Shown here: positions 1 through 7,009 of the stretch, piece after piece
Layout: every line of letters begins with the position of its first letter
How positions within the stretch are numbered: position 1 is the first letter of the stretch
DNA from: Desulfosarcina ovata subsp. ovata
GTDB lineage: Bacteria > Desulfobacterota > Desulfobacteria > Desulfobacterales > Desulfosarcinaceae
Assembly (NCBI RefSeq): GCF_009689005.1
Contig: NZ_AP021879.1
Location: 5,675,724-5,739,723, forward strand
Length of the DNA: 64,000 nt
Reading direction: 5' to 3'
Translations under genes and position numbers: made by a program
Notes under the pieces: generated by a model
What the model saw: only the letters and a program-made list of their open reading frames with translations
What the model was told of the DNA's origin: nothing
The model's database searches: none

Positions 1-47
1 TGTATCAGACACAGCGACGATGATAAATTTAAATCATAATTTGAAGA

Positions 48-208
48 AGGATCGGGAATTTTATTAATTAAACGAAATTGCTTGTTCTTGCGCCCGTCTT
101 CCGCGTTGCATCAACGGCCACATACTCCCGGTATGCAACCCTTGATGCGTCTTGAAGACGAACACAAGCCCGGCGCAATTACGTTCAATTAATTTCATCC
201 CCGATCCT
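48..208 (+). repeat. MITE-like palindromic element, left copy
   Basis: A 161-bp element starts AGGATCGGGAAT and ends ATCCCCGATCCT, so its tips are inverted repeats. The whole unit is an imperfect palindrome whose middle reads CATACTCCCGGTATG. A nearly identical copy lies in the opposite orientation at 5881-6043. It carries no open frame of its own. The rest of positions 1-349 shows no gene or other recognisable signal. Confidence 0.85.
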
Positions 209-358
209 AAGACTGATTTACTCTTTCCAAAATATGGCGCTCAACATACAATACGACCACTATTGCTTGATCATGAAATATTCGGACGGGTGAGGATTTC
301 CGGATATCATACTCGCCCATTTTCATTACTATCCAGCACAGGCTTTAATATGTTGGCC

Positions 359-2164
359 ATGAAGCCGCGCATTCTGATCGGGATCATTTTATTGCTCACT
401 GGTGTGATGTCGAACGCCTGTACGGTGGCCGACCATAAGGCTCATAACGCCCGTGAAAGAATAAAAATCCTGCATATCAACGATGTTCACTCCCATCTGG
501 AGAGCGGCAGCATCGATCTGAAGATCGCAGGTATCGATACCGCGTGCGAAGTCGGTGGGATGGGGCGGGTGGCAGCCATAATCGCCGATCTCAGGGCAAA
601 CAACGACAACACCCTCGTGCTGCATGCCGGGGATGCCGTGCAGGGGACGTATTACTATACCCTGTTCAATGGTGAGGCAGATGCCAGGGTGATGAACGCC
701 ATCGGTTTCGATGCGATGACCATCGGCAATCACGAATTTGACGACGGCGACGAATGGCTGGCCGGTTTTATTGAACGTCTTGATGCGCCCGTGATCAGTG
801 CCAATATCGACGTGGCCGACGGCAATATCCTCAACGGGCGATTTTCGCCCTATGTCATCAAGCGGGTTGCCGGCAAGGATATCGGCATTGTCGGCATAAC
901 GATTGCCGCCAAAACCAAGGCGTCCTCGCAGCCGAGTGATGCGGTGACGTTTCACGATGAAGCGGCATCGTTAAGGGCGGCCGTCGATGCATTGAAAGCA
1001 CTCGGAATCGGGCGGATTGTGGTGCTCAGCCACTATGGCTATCGGAACGCCATTGCCCTTGCCGGTCAGGTCGGCGATATCGACGTGATAGTCGATGGTG
1101 ACTCCCACACCCTGCTTGGCGATTTCAGCATGTATGGCCTGCGGACCGACGGCGCTTATCCGACCATGGCAAGCAACGCGGACGGCGATGCGGTGTGCAT
1201 TGTCCAGGCCTGGGAGTACAGCAAGGTTTTGGGGGAACTGGATGTCACTTTTGCCGGCGATGTTGTCGACCACTGCAGCGGTACGCCGCATCTGATCCTG
1301 GGAGACACCTTCATGCGTGAGAATACGGGAGGCCAGGCCGATGCCGTGAAAGGGGCCGATCTTTCCGCGCTGCAGGCGGTGATTGATCAGGACAGGAAAC
1401 TGGATGGGGTCGCAGACGATACGGCGGTTGCCGAAATTATCGCCGGTTATGCAGAAAAAATGGGTCTCCTTGCCAATACGGTGATTGGCAAAGCCGGCGA
1501 AGATCTCCTTCATGGCCGCGTGCCAGGAAAAATTGAAGATGGTGTCGTCCTTCAGCGGGGCAGCGATATCGCTCCGCTGGTGGCCCAGGCGTTTTACGTG
1601 CAGGATCCCAATGCCGACATCAGTATCCAGAACGCCGGCGGGGTGCGCATCAGCCTGCGTGCCGGGGACATGACCTACGACACGGCCTACACGCTGCTGC
1701 CCTTTTCCAATACTCTGTTTGAGATCAGGCTGTATGGTACCGAGATCCGGCAGGTGCTTGAGGACGCCATTGAAAATATCGCCCAGGGGGGCTCGACCGG
1801 TTCCTTTCCCTATTGCTATGGATTGAAGTTTGACGTCGATGCCACCCAGGCGTACGGCAGCCGTGTCAGCAACCTGGAAGTCAGGGACCGGACCACCGGG
1901 ACGTATTCGGATCTGGGCGACGACACCATGTATGTCGTCGTCACCAACGATTATACTGCCGCCGGTCGTGACGGTTACGACACCTTTGCCACCGTTCAGG
2001 AACGGCGGGGCAGGGGAACGGACACGTACCTCGATTATGCCATGTCTTTCGTCAACCACGTGCGGAGTTTGACCGCGGCCGGAAAGCCGCTGGTGAAACT
2101 GCCGGCGGCGGATCATTGCATCAAAAGCTATATCCCCACGACGGCGACCGGCGACAATTTGTAA
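359..2164 (+). CDS. Secreted 5'-nucleotidase / 2',3'-cyclic phosphodiesterase family protein (UshA-like)
   Basis: The protein probably hydrolyses extracellular nucleotides to nucleosides and phosphate outside the cytoplasm. The N-terminal calcineurin-like metallophosphatase domain shows HINDVHSHLE, GDAVQG, GNHEFDDG, VLSHYG and DGDSHT, which supply the two-metal ligands. The C-terminal nucleotidase domain shows NAGGVRISL, LLPFSNTLF and TNDYTAAGRDGYDTF, where the aromatic substrate clamp sits. The open frame extends to 152, but that stretch overlaps a repeat element and does not look like protein, so I start at 359 (350 is possible). This gives MKPRILIGIILLL, a signal peptide with a possible lipoprotein cysteine in SNAC. 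The mature length of about 600 residues fits the family. It converges on a nucleoside transporter 12 bp away, which suggests joint purine salvage. Confidence 0.88.
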   Translation: MKPRILIGIILLLTGVMSNACTVADHKAHNARERIKILHINDVHSHLESGSIDLKIAGIDTACEVGGMGRVAAIIADLRANNDNTLVLHAGDAVQGTYYYTLFNGEADARVMNAIGFDAMTIGNHEFDDGDEWLAGFIERLDAPVISANIDVADGNILNGRFSPYVIKRVAGKDIGIVGITIAAKTKASSQPSDAVTFHDEAASLRAAVDALKALGIGRIVVLSHYGYRNAIALAGQVGDIDVIVDGDSHTLLGDFSMYGLRTDGAYPTMASNADGDAVCIVQAWEYSKVLGELDVTFAGDVVDHCSGTPHLILGDTFMRENTGGQADAVKGADLSALQAVIDQDRKLDGVADDTAVAEIIAGYAEKMGLLANTVIGKAGEDLLHGRVPGKIEDGVVLQRGSDIAPLVAQAFYVQDPNADISIQNAGGVRISLRAGDMTYDTAYTLLPFSNTLFEIRLYGTEIRQVLEDAIENIAQGGSTGSFPYCYGLKFDVDATQAYGSRVSNLEVRDRTTGTYSDLGDDTMYVVVTNDYTAAGRDGYDTFATVQERRGRGTDTYLDYAMSFVNHVRSLTAAGKPLVKLPAADHCIKSYIPTTATGDNL

Positions 2165-2176
2165 GGCGGGTGCGCC

Positions 2177-3427
2177 TCAGCCGGTGAGCATCCCTACCAT
2201 GGTTCCGGTCATGCAGGTGGCCAGGATTCCGGCAAGAATCGAGCGGGCGCCCAGTTGAACAATTTCGTTGCGGCGTTCAGGGGCCATGGCCCCCAATCCC
2301 CCCAGCATGATTCCCAGTGATCCCGGGTTGGCAAACCCGCACATGGCATAGGTCAGAATCAGACGGCTGCGCGCCGAAAGGGCGCTGGGGTCGAGATGGG
2401 CCATCTCCAGATAGGCGAGGAATTCGTTGAGCACGGTTTTGGTGCCCATGAGGCTGCCGGCGGTCATGCATTCGCTCCAGGGGATGCCGATCAACCACAT
2501 GACCGGCGCCATGAGAATCCCCAGCAGGCGCTGGAGGGTCAACGGCGTCCCGCCCATGTCCGGCAGCCAACCCAGGGCGATGTTGACCAGTCCCACCAGG
2601 GCGACCAGCACCACCAGCATGGCGATGATGTTGATCAACAGTTTCACGCCGTCCAGAGTGCCGTTGGTAATCGCCTCCATGGCGCTGTCGGCGGGCACGG
2701 GAATGGTGATGGACGCCTCGGTTCTCGCTTCCGGAACGGTCGGAACCATGATTCGGGCCAGGGCGATGGCGGCCGGGGCGCTGATGATGGAGGCCGTCAG
2801 CAGATGCCCCATGGCATCGGGCACGACCGGTTTCAGGACGCCCGCGTAAAGCACCATCACGGTCCCGGCAATGGTGGCCATGCCGCAGGTCATAATCGAA
2901 AACAGCTCCCCGCGGGAGATGTCCGCCACATAGGGGCGGATGAACAGGGGGGCTTCCACCATGCCGATGAAGATGTTGGCGGCGTTGGCCAGGCCCTCGG
3001 CGCCGCCGATACCCAGGGTTCGACGCAGAAGCCAGGCAACGCCGCGAACGATCCAGGGCAGAATCCGCCAGTAGAACAGCAGCGCGCTCAGGGCACTGGC
3101 CAGAAGCACCATGGGAAGACCTCGAAAAGCGAAAATATAGGTGCTGGCACCTGTCCCGGAAAAGGGGAGGGCGCCCCCTCCCAGGTAGCCGAAAACCATG
3201 GCTGTCCCCTCCTGAAGGGCTTTTTCCAACGCATTGACGAGAACATTCAGCATGAGGAAGAGATGCCGGGTCACCGGCACCTTGAGAAGAATAATGGCCA
3301 ACAGTCCCTGCAACCCGACAGCATATCCGACGGTTCGCCAATGAATGGTTTTGCGATTTTCCGAAAACAGATAGGCTACTGCCAACAGCGCAAGGAGCCC
3401 GATTCCACTTTGAACCATTTGCATCAT
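2177..3427 (-). CDS. Concentrative nucleoside transporter (CNT/NupC family)
   Basis: An inner-membrane symporter of about 416 residues that should import nucleosides with H+ or Na+. Family landmarks are present: the gate-domain stretch GGALPFSGTGAS, the core motifs NIFIGMVEAPLFIRPY and IPWSECMTAGSLMGTK, and the TYAMCGFANPGSLG segment. Hydrophobic helices run through the whole chain. The frame opens at 3475, but the first 16 residues are polar and a GGAGG lies 13 nt before the ATG at 3427, which I prefer. It ends 12 bp from the stop of the convergent 5'-nucleotidase. The pairing suggests that the nucleotidase makes the nucleosides this carrier takes up. The exact substrate range cannot be read from sequence. 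Confidence 0.9.
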   Translation of the reverse strand: MMQMVQSGIGLLALLAVAYLFSENRKTIHWRTVGYAVGLQGLLAIILLKVPVTRHLFLMLNVLVNALEKALQEGTAMVFGYLGGGALPFSGTGASTYIFAFRGLPMVLLASALSALLFYWRILPWIVRGVAWLLRRTLGIGGAEGLANAANIFIGMVEAPLFIRPYVADISRGELFSIMTCGMATIAGTVMVLYAGVLKPVVPDAMGHLLTASIISAPAAIALARIMVPTVPEARTEASITIPVPADSAMEAITNGTLDGVKLLINIIAMLVVLVALVGLVNIALGWLPDMGGTPLTLQRLLGILMAPVMWLIGIPWSECMTAGSLMGTKTVLNEFLAYLEMAHLDPSALSARSRLILTYAMCGFANPGSLGIMLGGLGAMAPERRNEIVQLGARSILAGILATCMTGTMVGMLTG

Positions 3428-3548
3428 CTTAAATACCCTACCTCCATGGTTTTGGTTTCGAAACTGACCGGTCAAGAATTGTTTTTGGGGGCTTGGTTAT
3501 AGCTTCGTTCACCTGGATTTAGGAACGATTAAAACGGGCTGATCCCAT

Positions 3549-3628
3549 ATTACCTCTCGTTCCCACGCTCTGCGTGGGAACGTATACGGCCAATCATTCC
3601 CACGCAGAGCGTGGGAACGAGGGGGTAA
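3549..3628. repeat. Inverted pair of REP-like palindromes
   Basis: Two 25-bp near-perfect palindromes, each built on TTCCCACGC and GCGTGGGAA around a 4-base centre, lie at 3558-3582 and 3595-3619. They are arranged head to head, and their outer flanks (TTACCTCTCG and CGAGGGGGTAA) also pair. The sequence resembles a dispersed extragenic repeat family found in many proteobacterial genomes. It sits between the nucleoside transporter and the next repeat and encodes nothing. Confidence 0.8.
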
Positions 3629-3685
3629 GTGGACGAAGTTGGAACCAAGCCCGTTTTTGGCTCTATTTTTCAATCCTTTTGCAGT

Positions 3686-3786
3686 AATGTCAAATGTCCA
3701 ATGGAAAATGCCAAATGGTGGCATTCTGTCCATTTATAATCGATCGGAGCCTTCAATTGACATTCGGATTTTCACATTTGGCATTG
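3686..3786. repeat. Dispersed intergenic repeat containing AAATGCCAAATGG (copy 1)
   Basis: About 58 bp from AATGTCAAA to AATCGAT match 17599-17656 with few changes, sharing AAAATGCCAAATGGTGG and ATTCTGTC. CATTTGGCATT about 60 bp further on is the reverse complement of the AATGCCAAATG core, so the unit can form a long hairpin. Imperfect GATTTCGAT-type short repeats follow at about 3830-3865. Between there and 4047 I see no gene. Confidence 0.7.
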
Positions 3787-4047
3787 GTTGAATCGGGGCG
3801 GTGGGTTTTCGATCACGCCATCAGCCAGAATATCGATTTCGATAGCGATCCCGATTTCGATTTGGATCATAGTAACGATCTGTACGTTATCGCCCTGTAA
3901 GGAACATCACATACCAAGGTTACATGCGGTTGCCCTGGCAATATTGGGGTAGCCATTGACAATACAAAACTTATGGCATAGAGAAAACCAATCGAACTGC
4001 GGCAGAAGTCGCAAATGAGCAAAAAACGGTAACGCTGTTTGCAACAG

Positions 4048-4097
4048 GCCACGAAGGTCTTCCCCTCATCAGGGGAGAAATTTCGTGGCTTTTTTTA
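4048..4097 (+). terminator. Hairpin with T-run (terminator or leader attenuator)
   Basis: GCCACGAA (4048-4055) pairs with TTCGTGGC (4082-4089), CCCCTCATCAGGGG lies inside, and a run of seven T follows. No gene ends just upstream, and the DUF4198 gene starts 49 nt downstream. A smaller stem, GCAAA with TTTGC, precedes it at about 4013-4042. This arrangement suits an attenuator in a leader RNA as well as a plain terminator. Confidence 0.6.
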
Positions 4098-4145
4098 TTG
4101 TTGTGTTGACCTTCATTCAGACATTCAGAAAAAGGAGAAACCCAA

Positions 4146-4922
4146 ATGAGAGAAAAGTGTATCCGGCTGTCTGGCGCCCTGCTCGTTTTATCCCTGCTGA
4201 TCGTCAGTCCCCTCCCGGCCCATGAATTCATTGTCAAACCCGTGACCATGACGCCGCACCCGGGCCAACAGCTTCCTTTCAGCGTCATTTCCGCCCACGT
4301 ATTTATGGTCAGCGAGGAAATGGAACCGGCAGAACAGGTCGTGATGGCTCTGAACCGGGATGGCAAGACAACGCCGCTGACTCTCGTTAAAAACCCCACC
4401 CTCATGACCCTTGATGGATCCATGGAGCTGGCGGATGAGGGCACCTATCTGTTATGCGGGCACCGCAAAGGGGTGATCTGGACGAATACAACCCAGGGAT
4501 GGAAACAGGCCAGCAAAAAAGGGCTGAGCAACGTCATTTCCAGTGGAAAATATGAAAAATTCTGTAAGACCCTGATCAACGTCGGTCATCCGGATGATGG
4601 ATACAAGAAAACCGTCGGCCACGCATTGGAGATTGTCCCCCTGGATGACCCGGCGGCCCTGTCGCCCGGGGATGAAGGCCGTTTTCAGGTTTTGTTCAAG
4701 GGGGCGCCCTTGTCTTCAGCCGTTTATGCCTCCTATGACGGATTCAGCTCACATCCCAATACCTGGGCTTATATGACCGAAACCGATGAAAACGGTGTGG
4801 CCCATATCAAATTACATCATGAGGGGTGCTGGATGATCCGTGTAGAGAACAAAATCAAACAGGCCACCAAGGACTATGACGTTCATGTCATGCGGGCCGT
4901 TCTGGTATTTAACGTAAAATGA
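4146..4922 (+). CDS. DUF4198 periplasmic protein, probable Ni/Co uptake accessory
   Basis: A 258-residue exported protein with an N-terminal signal sequence ending near PLPAHEF, so the mature chain starts with a potentially metal-binding His. The domain (PF10670-like) is made of beta-sandwich stretches and often occurs beside nickel or cobalt transporters. The start is supported by AAAAGGAG 8 nt upstream. Its stop overlaps the next start as ATGA, so the two genes are translationally coupled. No permease or ATPase of a CbiMQO system is next to it; the nickel ABC transporter of this window lies 24 kb away. A metal role is inferred from the family only. Confidence 0.7.
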   Translation: MREKCIRLSGALLVLSLLIVSPLPAHEFIVKPVTMTPHPGQQLPFSVISAHVFMVSEEMEPAEQVVMALNRDGKTTPLTLVKNPTLMTLDGSMELADEGTYLLCGHRKGVIWTNTTQGWKQASKKGLSNVISSGKYEKFCKTLINVGHPDDGYKKTVGHALEIVPLDDPAALSPGDEGRFQVLFKGAPLSSAVYASYDGFSSHPNTWAYMTETDENGVAHIKLHHEGCWMIRVENKIKQATKDYDVHVMRAVLVFNVK

Positions 4923-5389
4923 GCTCCGGTGCACTTGTTTCCAGGCTGATTTGCACGGCTTTGCTGGTCATGCCATTTGCCTTTGCAGGATCGGCGCTGG
5001 CCCATGGTACCGGTTTCCGGCTGGTCAAGGATCCCCGTCCGCTTGCCGTCCGGTTTTATTACACCGGCGGCGATCCCATGGGATTTGCGCAGGTTCGGGT
5101 CTACAGCCCGGAGTCGGATGCGATCGAATATCAGAACGGAAGAACCGACGGCCAAGGCATATTTGCCTTTTGCCCGAAGCGGCCTGGAGAATGGACACTC
5201 ATGGTTGCCGACGGAATGGGGCATAAGGTCCGGGCGGTTGTCCAGGTGGGCGAGGGCTTGAACCCCGCTCAGGCAACTTCCAGGCAAGGGGGCGGAACCA
5301 AACCGGGGTGGCTTGAGATTGTTGCCGGCCTTAGCCTGTTGATGAATATCGTTCTGATTTCCGGTTATCTGAAAAAAAAGAAAGGATGA
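4919..5389 (+). CDS. CbiL-like membrane-anchored protein, probable Ni/Co uptake accessory
   Basis: A 156-residue protein with a signal peptide ending at ALAHGTGF, a beta-rich periplasmic domain resembling carboxypeptidase-regulatory or CbiL-type domains (GGDPMGFAQVRVYSP, TDGQGIFAFCPKRPGEW), and one C-terminal membrane helix followed by KKKKG. The mature N-terminus carries a His, as in metal-delivery proteins of this type. It overlaps the DUF4198 gene by 4 bp. Together they look like the periplasmic half of a cobalt/nickel energy-coupling system without its core genes. Assignment rests on architecture and neighbourhood. Confidence 0.6.
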   Translation: MSSGALVSRLICTALLVMPFAFAGSALAHGTGFRLVKDPRPLAVRFYYTGGDPMGFAQVRVYSPESDAIEYQNGRTDGQGIFAFCPKRPGEWTLMVADGMGHKVRAVVQVGEGLNPAQATSRQGGGTKPGWLEIVAGLSLLMNIVLISGYLKKKKG

Positions 5390-5399
5390 GGCTGACCTA

Positions 5400-5493
5400 A
5401 GGGTTACGGCAAAAAACAATTGTGCCGAATTGCGCCTTGCAGATGGACCAAAAAACAAGCAAGATGGTGCCATTGTTTTTTTGTCGTAACCCT
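5400..5493. repeat. Long inverted repeat (24-nt arms)
   Basis: AGGGTTACGGCAAAAAACAA at 5400-5419 is almost the exact reverse complement of the segment ending at 5493 (TTGTTTTTTTGTCGTAACCC at 5473-5492), with about 47 nt between the 24-nt arms. It begins 10 bp after the CbiL-like stop and could end that transcript, but the arm length and large loop look more like a small palindromic element. From 5494 to 5790 I see no gene or signal. Confidence 0.7.
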
Positions 5494-5792
5494 ATAAATA
5501 CTCGGTTTCATCCCGTTTGCTGATGTACTCCTGACAAGCATTTGAGAACATGCCTTGGAATGTCCGGTTCCAGGCGAGCGTCGGTGTTACCAGCAGACAC
5601 GAATTAAACCGGCGTCCCACCATTCCCTGCAACTCTCCGGCAGATATCAGGTTTGCCTACTCAAGAACGTATGATTCCCACACTTCAATAATTTCCTTCT
5701 TATTTCGACCCAATTTACCTATTTTTAAAAAGACATTTTATTGCATTTGATCGGGAAATCGATTTGAATGAAAATATGGTTTTAAGATTGTA

Positions 5793-5880
5793 TGTTGGGC
5801 AGGGCCAGAGAGAGAGAAGGCGGTATGAGCCATACCGCGACGACCGATAACGCAGCCCCAACACATTATTTTGAATGCTA
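5793..5880 (+). repeat. Dispersed repeat family 2, copy A
   Basis: A unit with GGCAGGGCCAGAG, then ATACCGCGACGACCGATAAC, then TTGAATGCTA. It matches copies at 35556-35649 (minus), 39097-39150 and 53739-53831. This copy abuts the right-hand MITE-like element directly at 5881. Confidence 0.85.
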
Positions 5881-6043
5881 AGGATCGGGGATGAAATTAA
5901 TTGGGCGTAATTGCGCCGGGCTTGTGTTCGTCTTCAAGGCGCATCAACGGTTGCATACCGGGAGTATGTGGCCGTTGATGCAACGCGGAAGATGGGCGCA
6001 AGAACAAGCAATTTTGTTCAATTATAATAAAATTCCCGATCCT
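5881..6043 (-). repeat. MITE-like palindromic element, right copy (inverted)
   Basis: The reverse complement of this 163-bp stretch matches 48-208 at roughly 90% or better, including both AGGATCGGG tips and the CATACTCCCGGTATG centre. The two copies therefore bracket about 5.7 kb as inverted repeats. Confidence 0.85.
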
Positions 6044-6129
6044 AGATTATGTAACCAAAAGCCAAGGGGGCAAGGTTGTCGCAACCGGTTAATCTGCAAC
6101 CTGGCGTTCTTGATCCATCCGGAAGAAGA

Positions 6130-6957
6130 ATGGGAAACTTATTGAAAATAATAAAAACAGCATGTTTTTGTTGTGTTTTGTTCTTTTCCCGATCAGCCTT
6201 TGTTTTTCCCGCCCAAACCGATCCGTTGTTGGTAATGGCATTCAATCACACCATTTCTAAGCCATGGAAATGGAAGAAGAACGGAGAGTATGTCGGCCCC
6301 TTTATTGATGTCATGAATCAGGTTGCCGATCGCAGTGGGTTCAGGGTTGCATTAAAACCCTTGCCATGGAAAAGAGCCCTGATGGCGATGGACGCCGGAT
6401 TGGTTGACGGTTCTTTTGGCGGTTACAAAACACCTGAACGCGAAGCCTTTGCCGTATTTTTGGATATGCCTATCGGCTGGTCGATTTTATCGATTTATGT
6501 CAGGGCAGGAGAGGAATTCCCATTTGGTAAAGTCGAGGATCTCTACGGTAAAGAAATTGGCATTGTCCGCGGTTATACAACCAGTCCTGAATTTGATGCG
6601 GCGGTTCACCAGAAAAAAATCCATATTGAAGAAACAAGCAATTATGTTGGTCTGATAAGAATGCTGAATGCGCATCGGATAGAAGGGATTGTGGGGGCAA
6701 CGTCAACGATCCAGGCGCATCTTATCGATATGGGGTGGGCTGATAAGTTTGGTAGGTTGCCGAATCCGATCACAGAGCCTAAGCCAATTTACATTTGTAT
6801 TTCTAAAAACTCAAAAATTCCGCACCGGGAGAAAATTATCGCCCGAATGAATCAGGCAATGATGGATATGGCAAAGGAAGCTGCTTTTGAGAAAATTGCG
6901 CAAAAATATGATTATGACAAGTGCGTTGTTTTTGGTTGCATTCCAAAAACAAGGTAG
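6130..6957 (+). CDS. Periplasmic solute-binding protein, family 3 (amino-acid-type)
   Basis: A 275-residue exported protein of the SBP_bac_3 fold. The signal peptide covers about the first 28 residues and ends near SAFVFPAQ. The two-lobe fold is visible in FIDVMNQVADRSGFRVALKP, PWKRALMAMDAGLVDGSFGG and GKEIGIVRGYTTSPEFD. The ATG at 6130 is chosen because GGAAGAAG precedes it and because the upstream 18 codons are not signal-like. No permease or ATPase is linked. It lies 52 bp before a histidine kinase, so it may act as a sensing partner rather than as a transporter component; that is inference. The composition is AT-richer than the surrounding operons. Confidence 0.75.
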   Translation: MGNLLKIIKTACFCCVLFFSRSAFVFPAQTDPLLVMAFNHTISKPWKWKKNGEYVGPFIDVMNQVADRSGFRVALKPLPWKRALMAMDAGLVDGSFGGYKTPEREAFAVFLDMPIGWSILSIYVRAGEEFPFGKVEDLYGKEIGIVRGYTTSPEFDAAVHQKKIHIEETSNYVGLIRMLNAHRIEGIVGATSTIQAHLIDMGWADKFGRLPNPITEPKPIYICISKNSKIPHREKIIARMNQAMMDMAKEAAFEKIAQKYDYDKCVVFGCIPKTR

Positions 6958-7009
6958 AGAAAGAAACGGCGGTCTATTCGATGCGATGTTTTGTCTCATA
7001 GGATGTTAA

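Noticed and set aside
152..358. N-terminal 69 codons of the nucleotidase frame
   Set aside because: They overlap the MITE-like repeat, precede a clear signal peptide and do not resemble any part of the family.
3509..3733. 74-residue minus-strand ORF
   Set aside because: It is made of the REP-like palindromes and the dispersed repeat and has no codon bias of its own.
5891..6145. 84-residue ORF within the right MITE-like element
   Set aside because: It is a chance frame through a palindromic repeat, and the other copy does not keep it.
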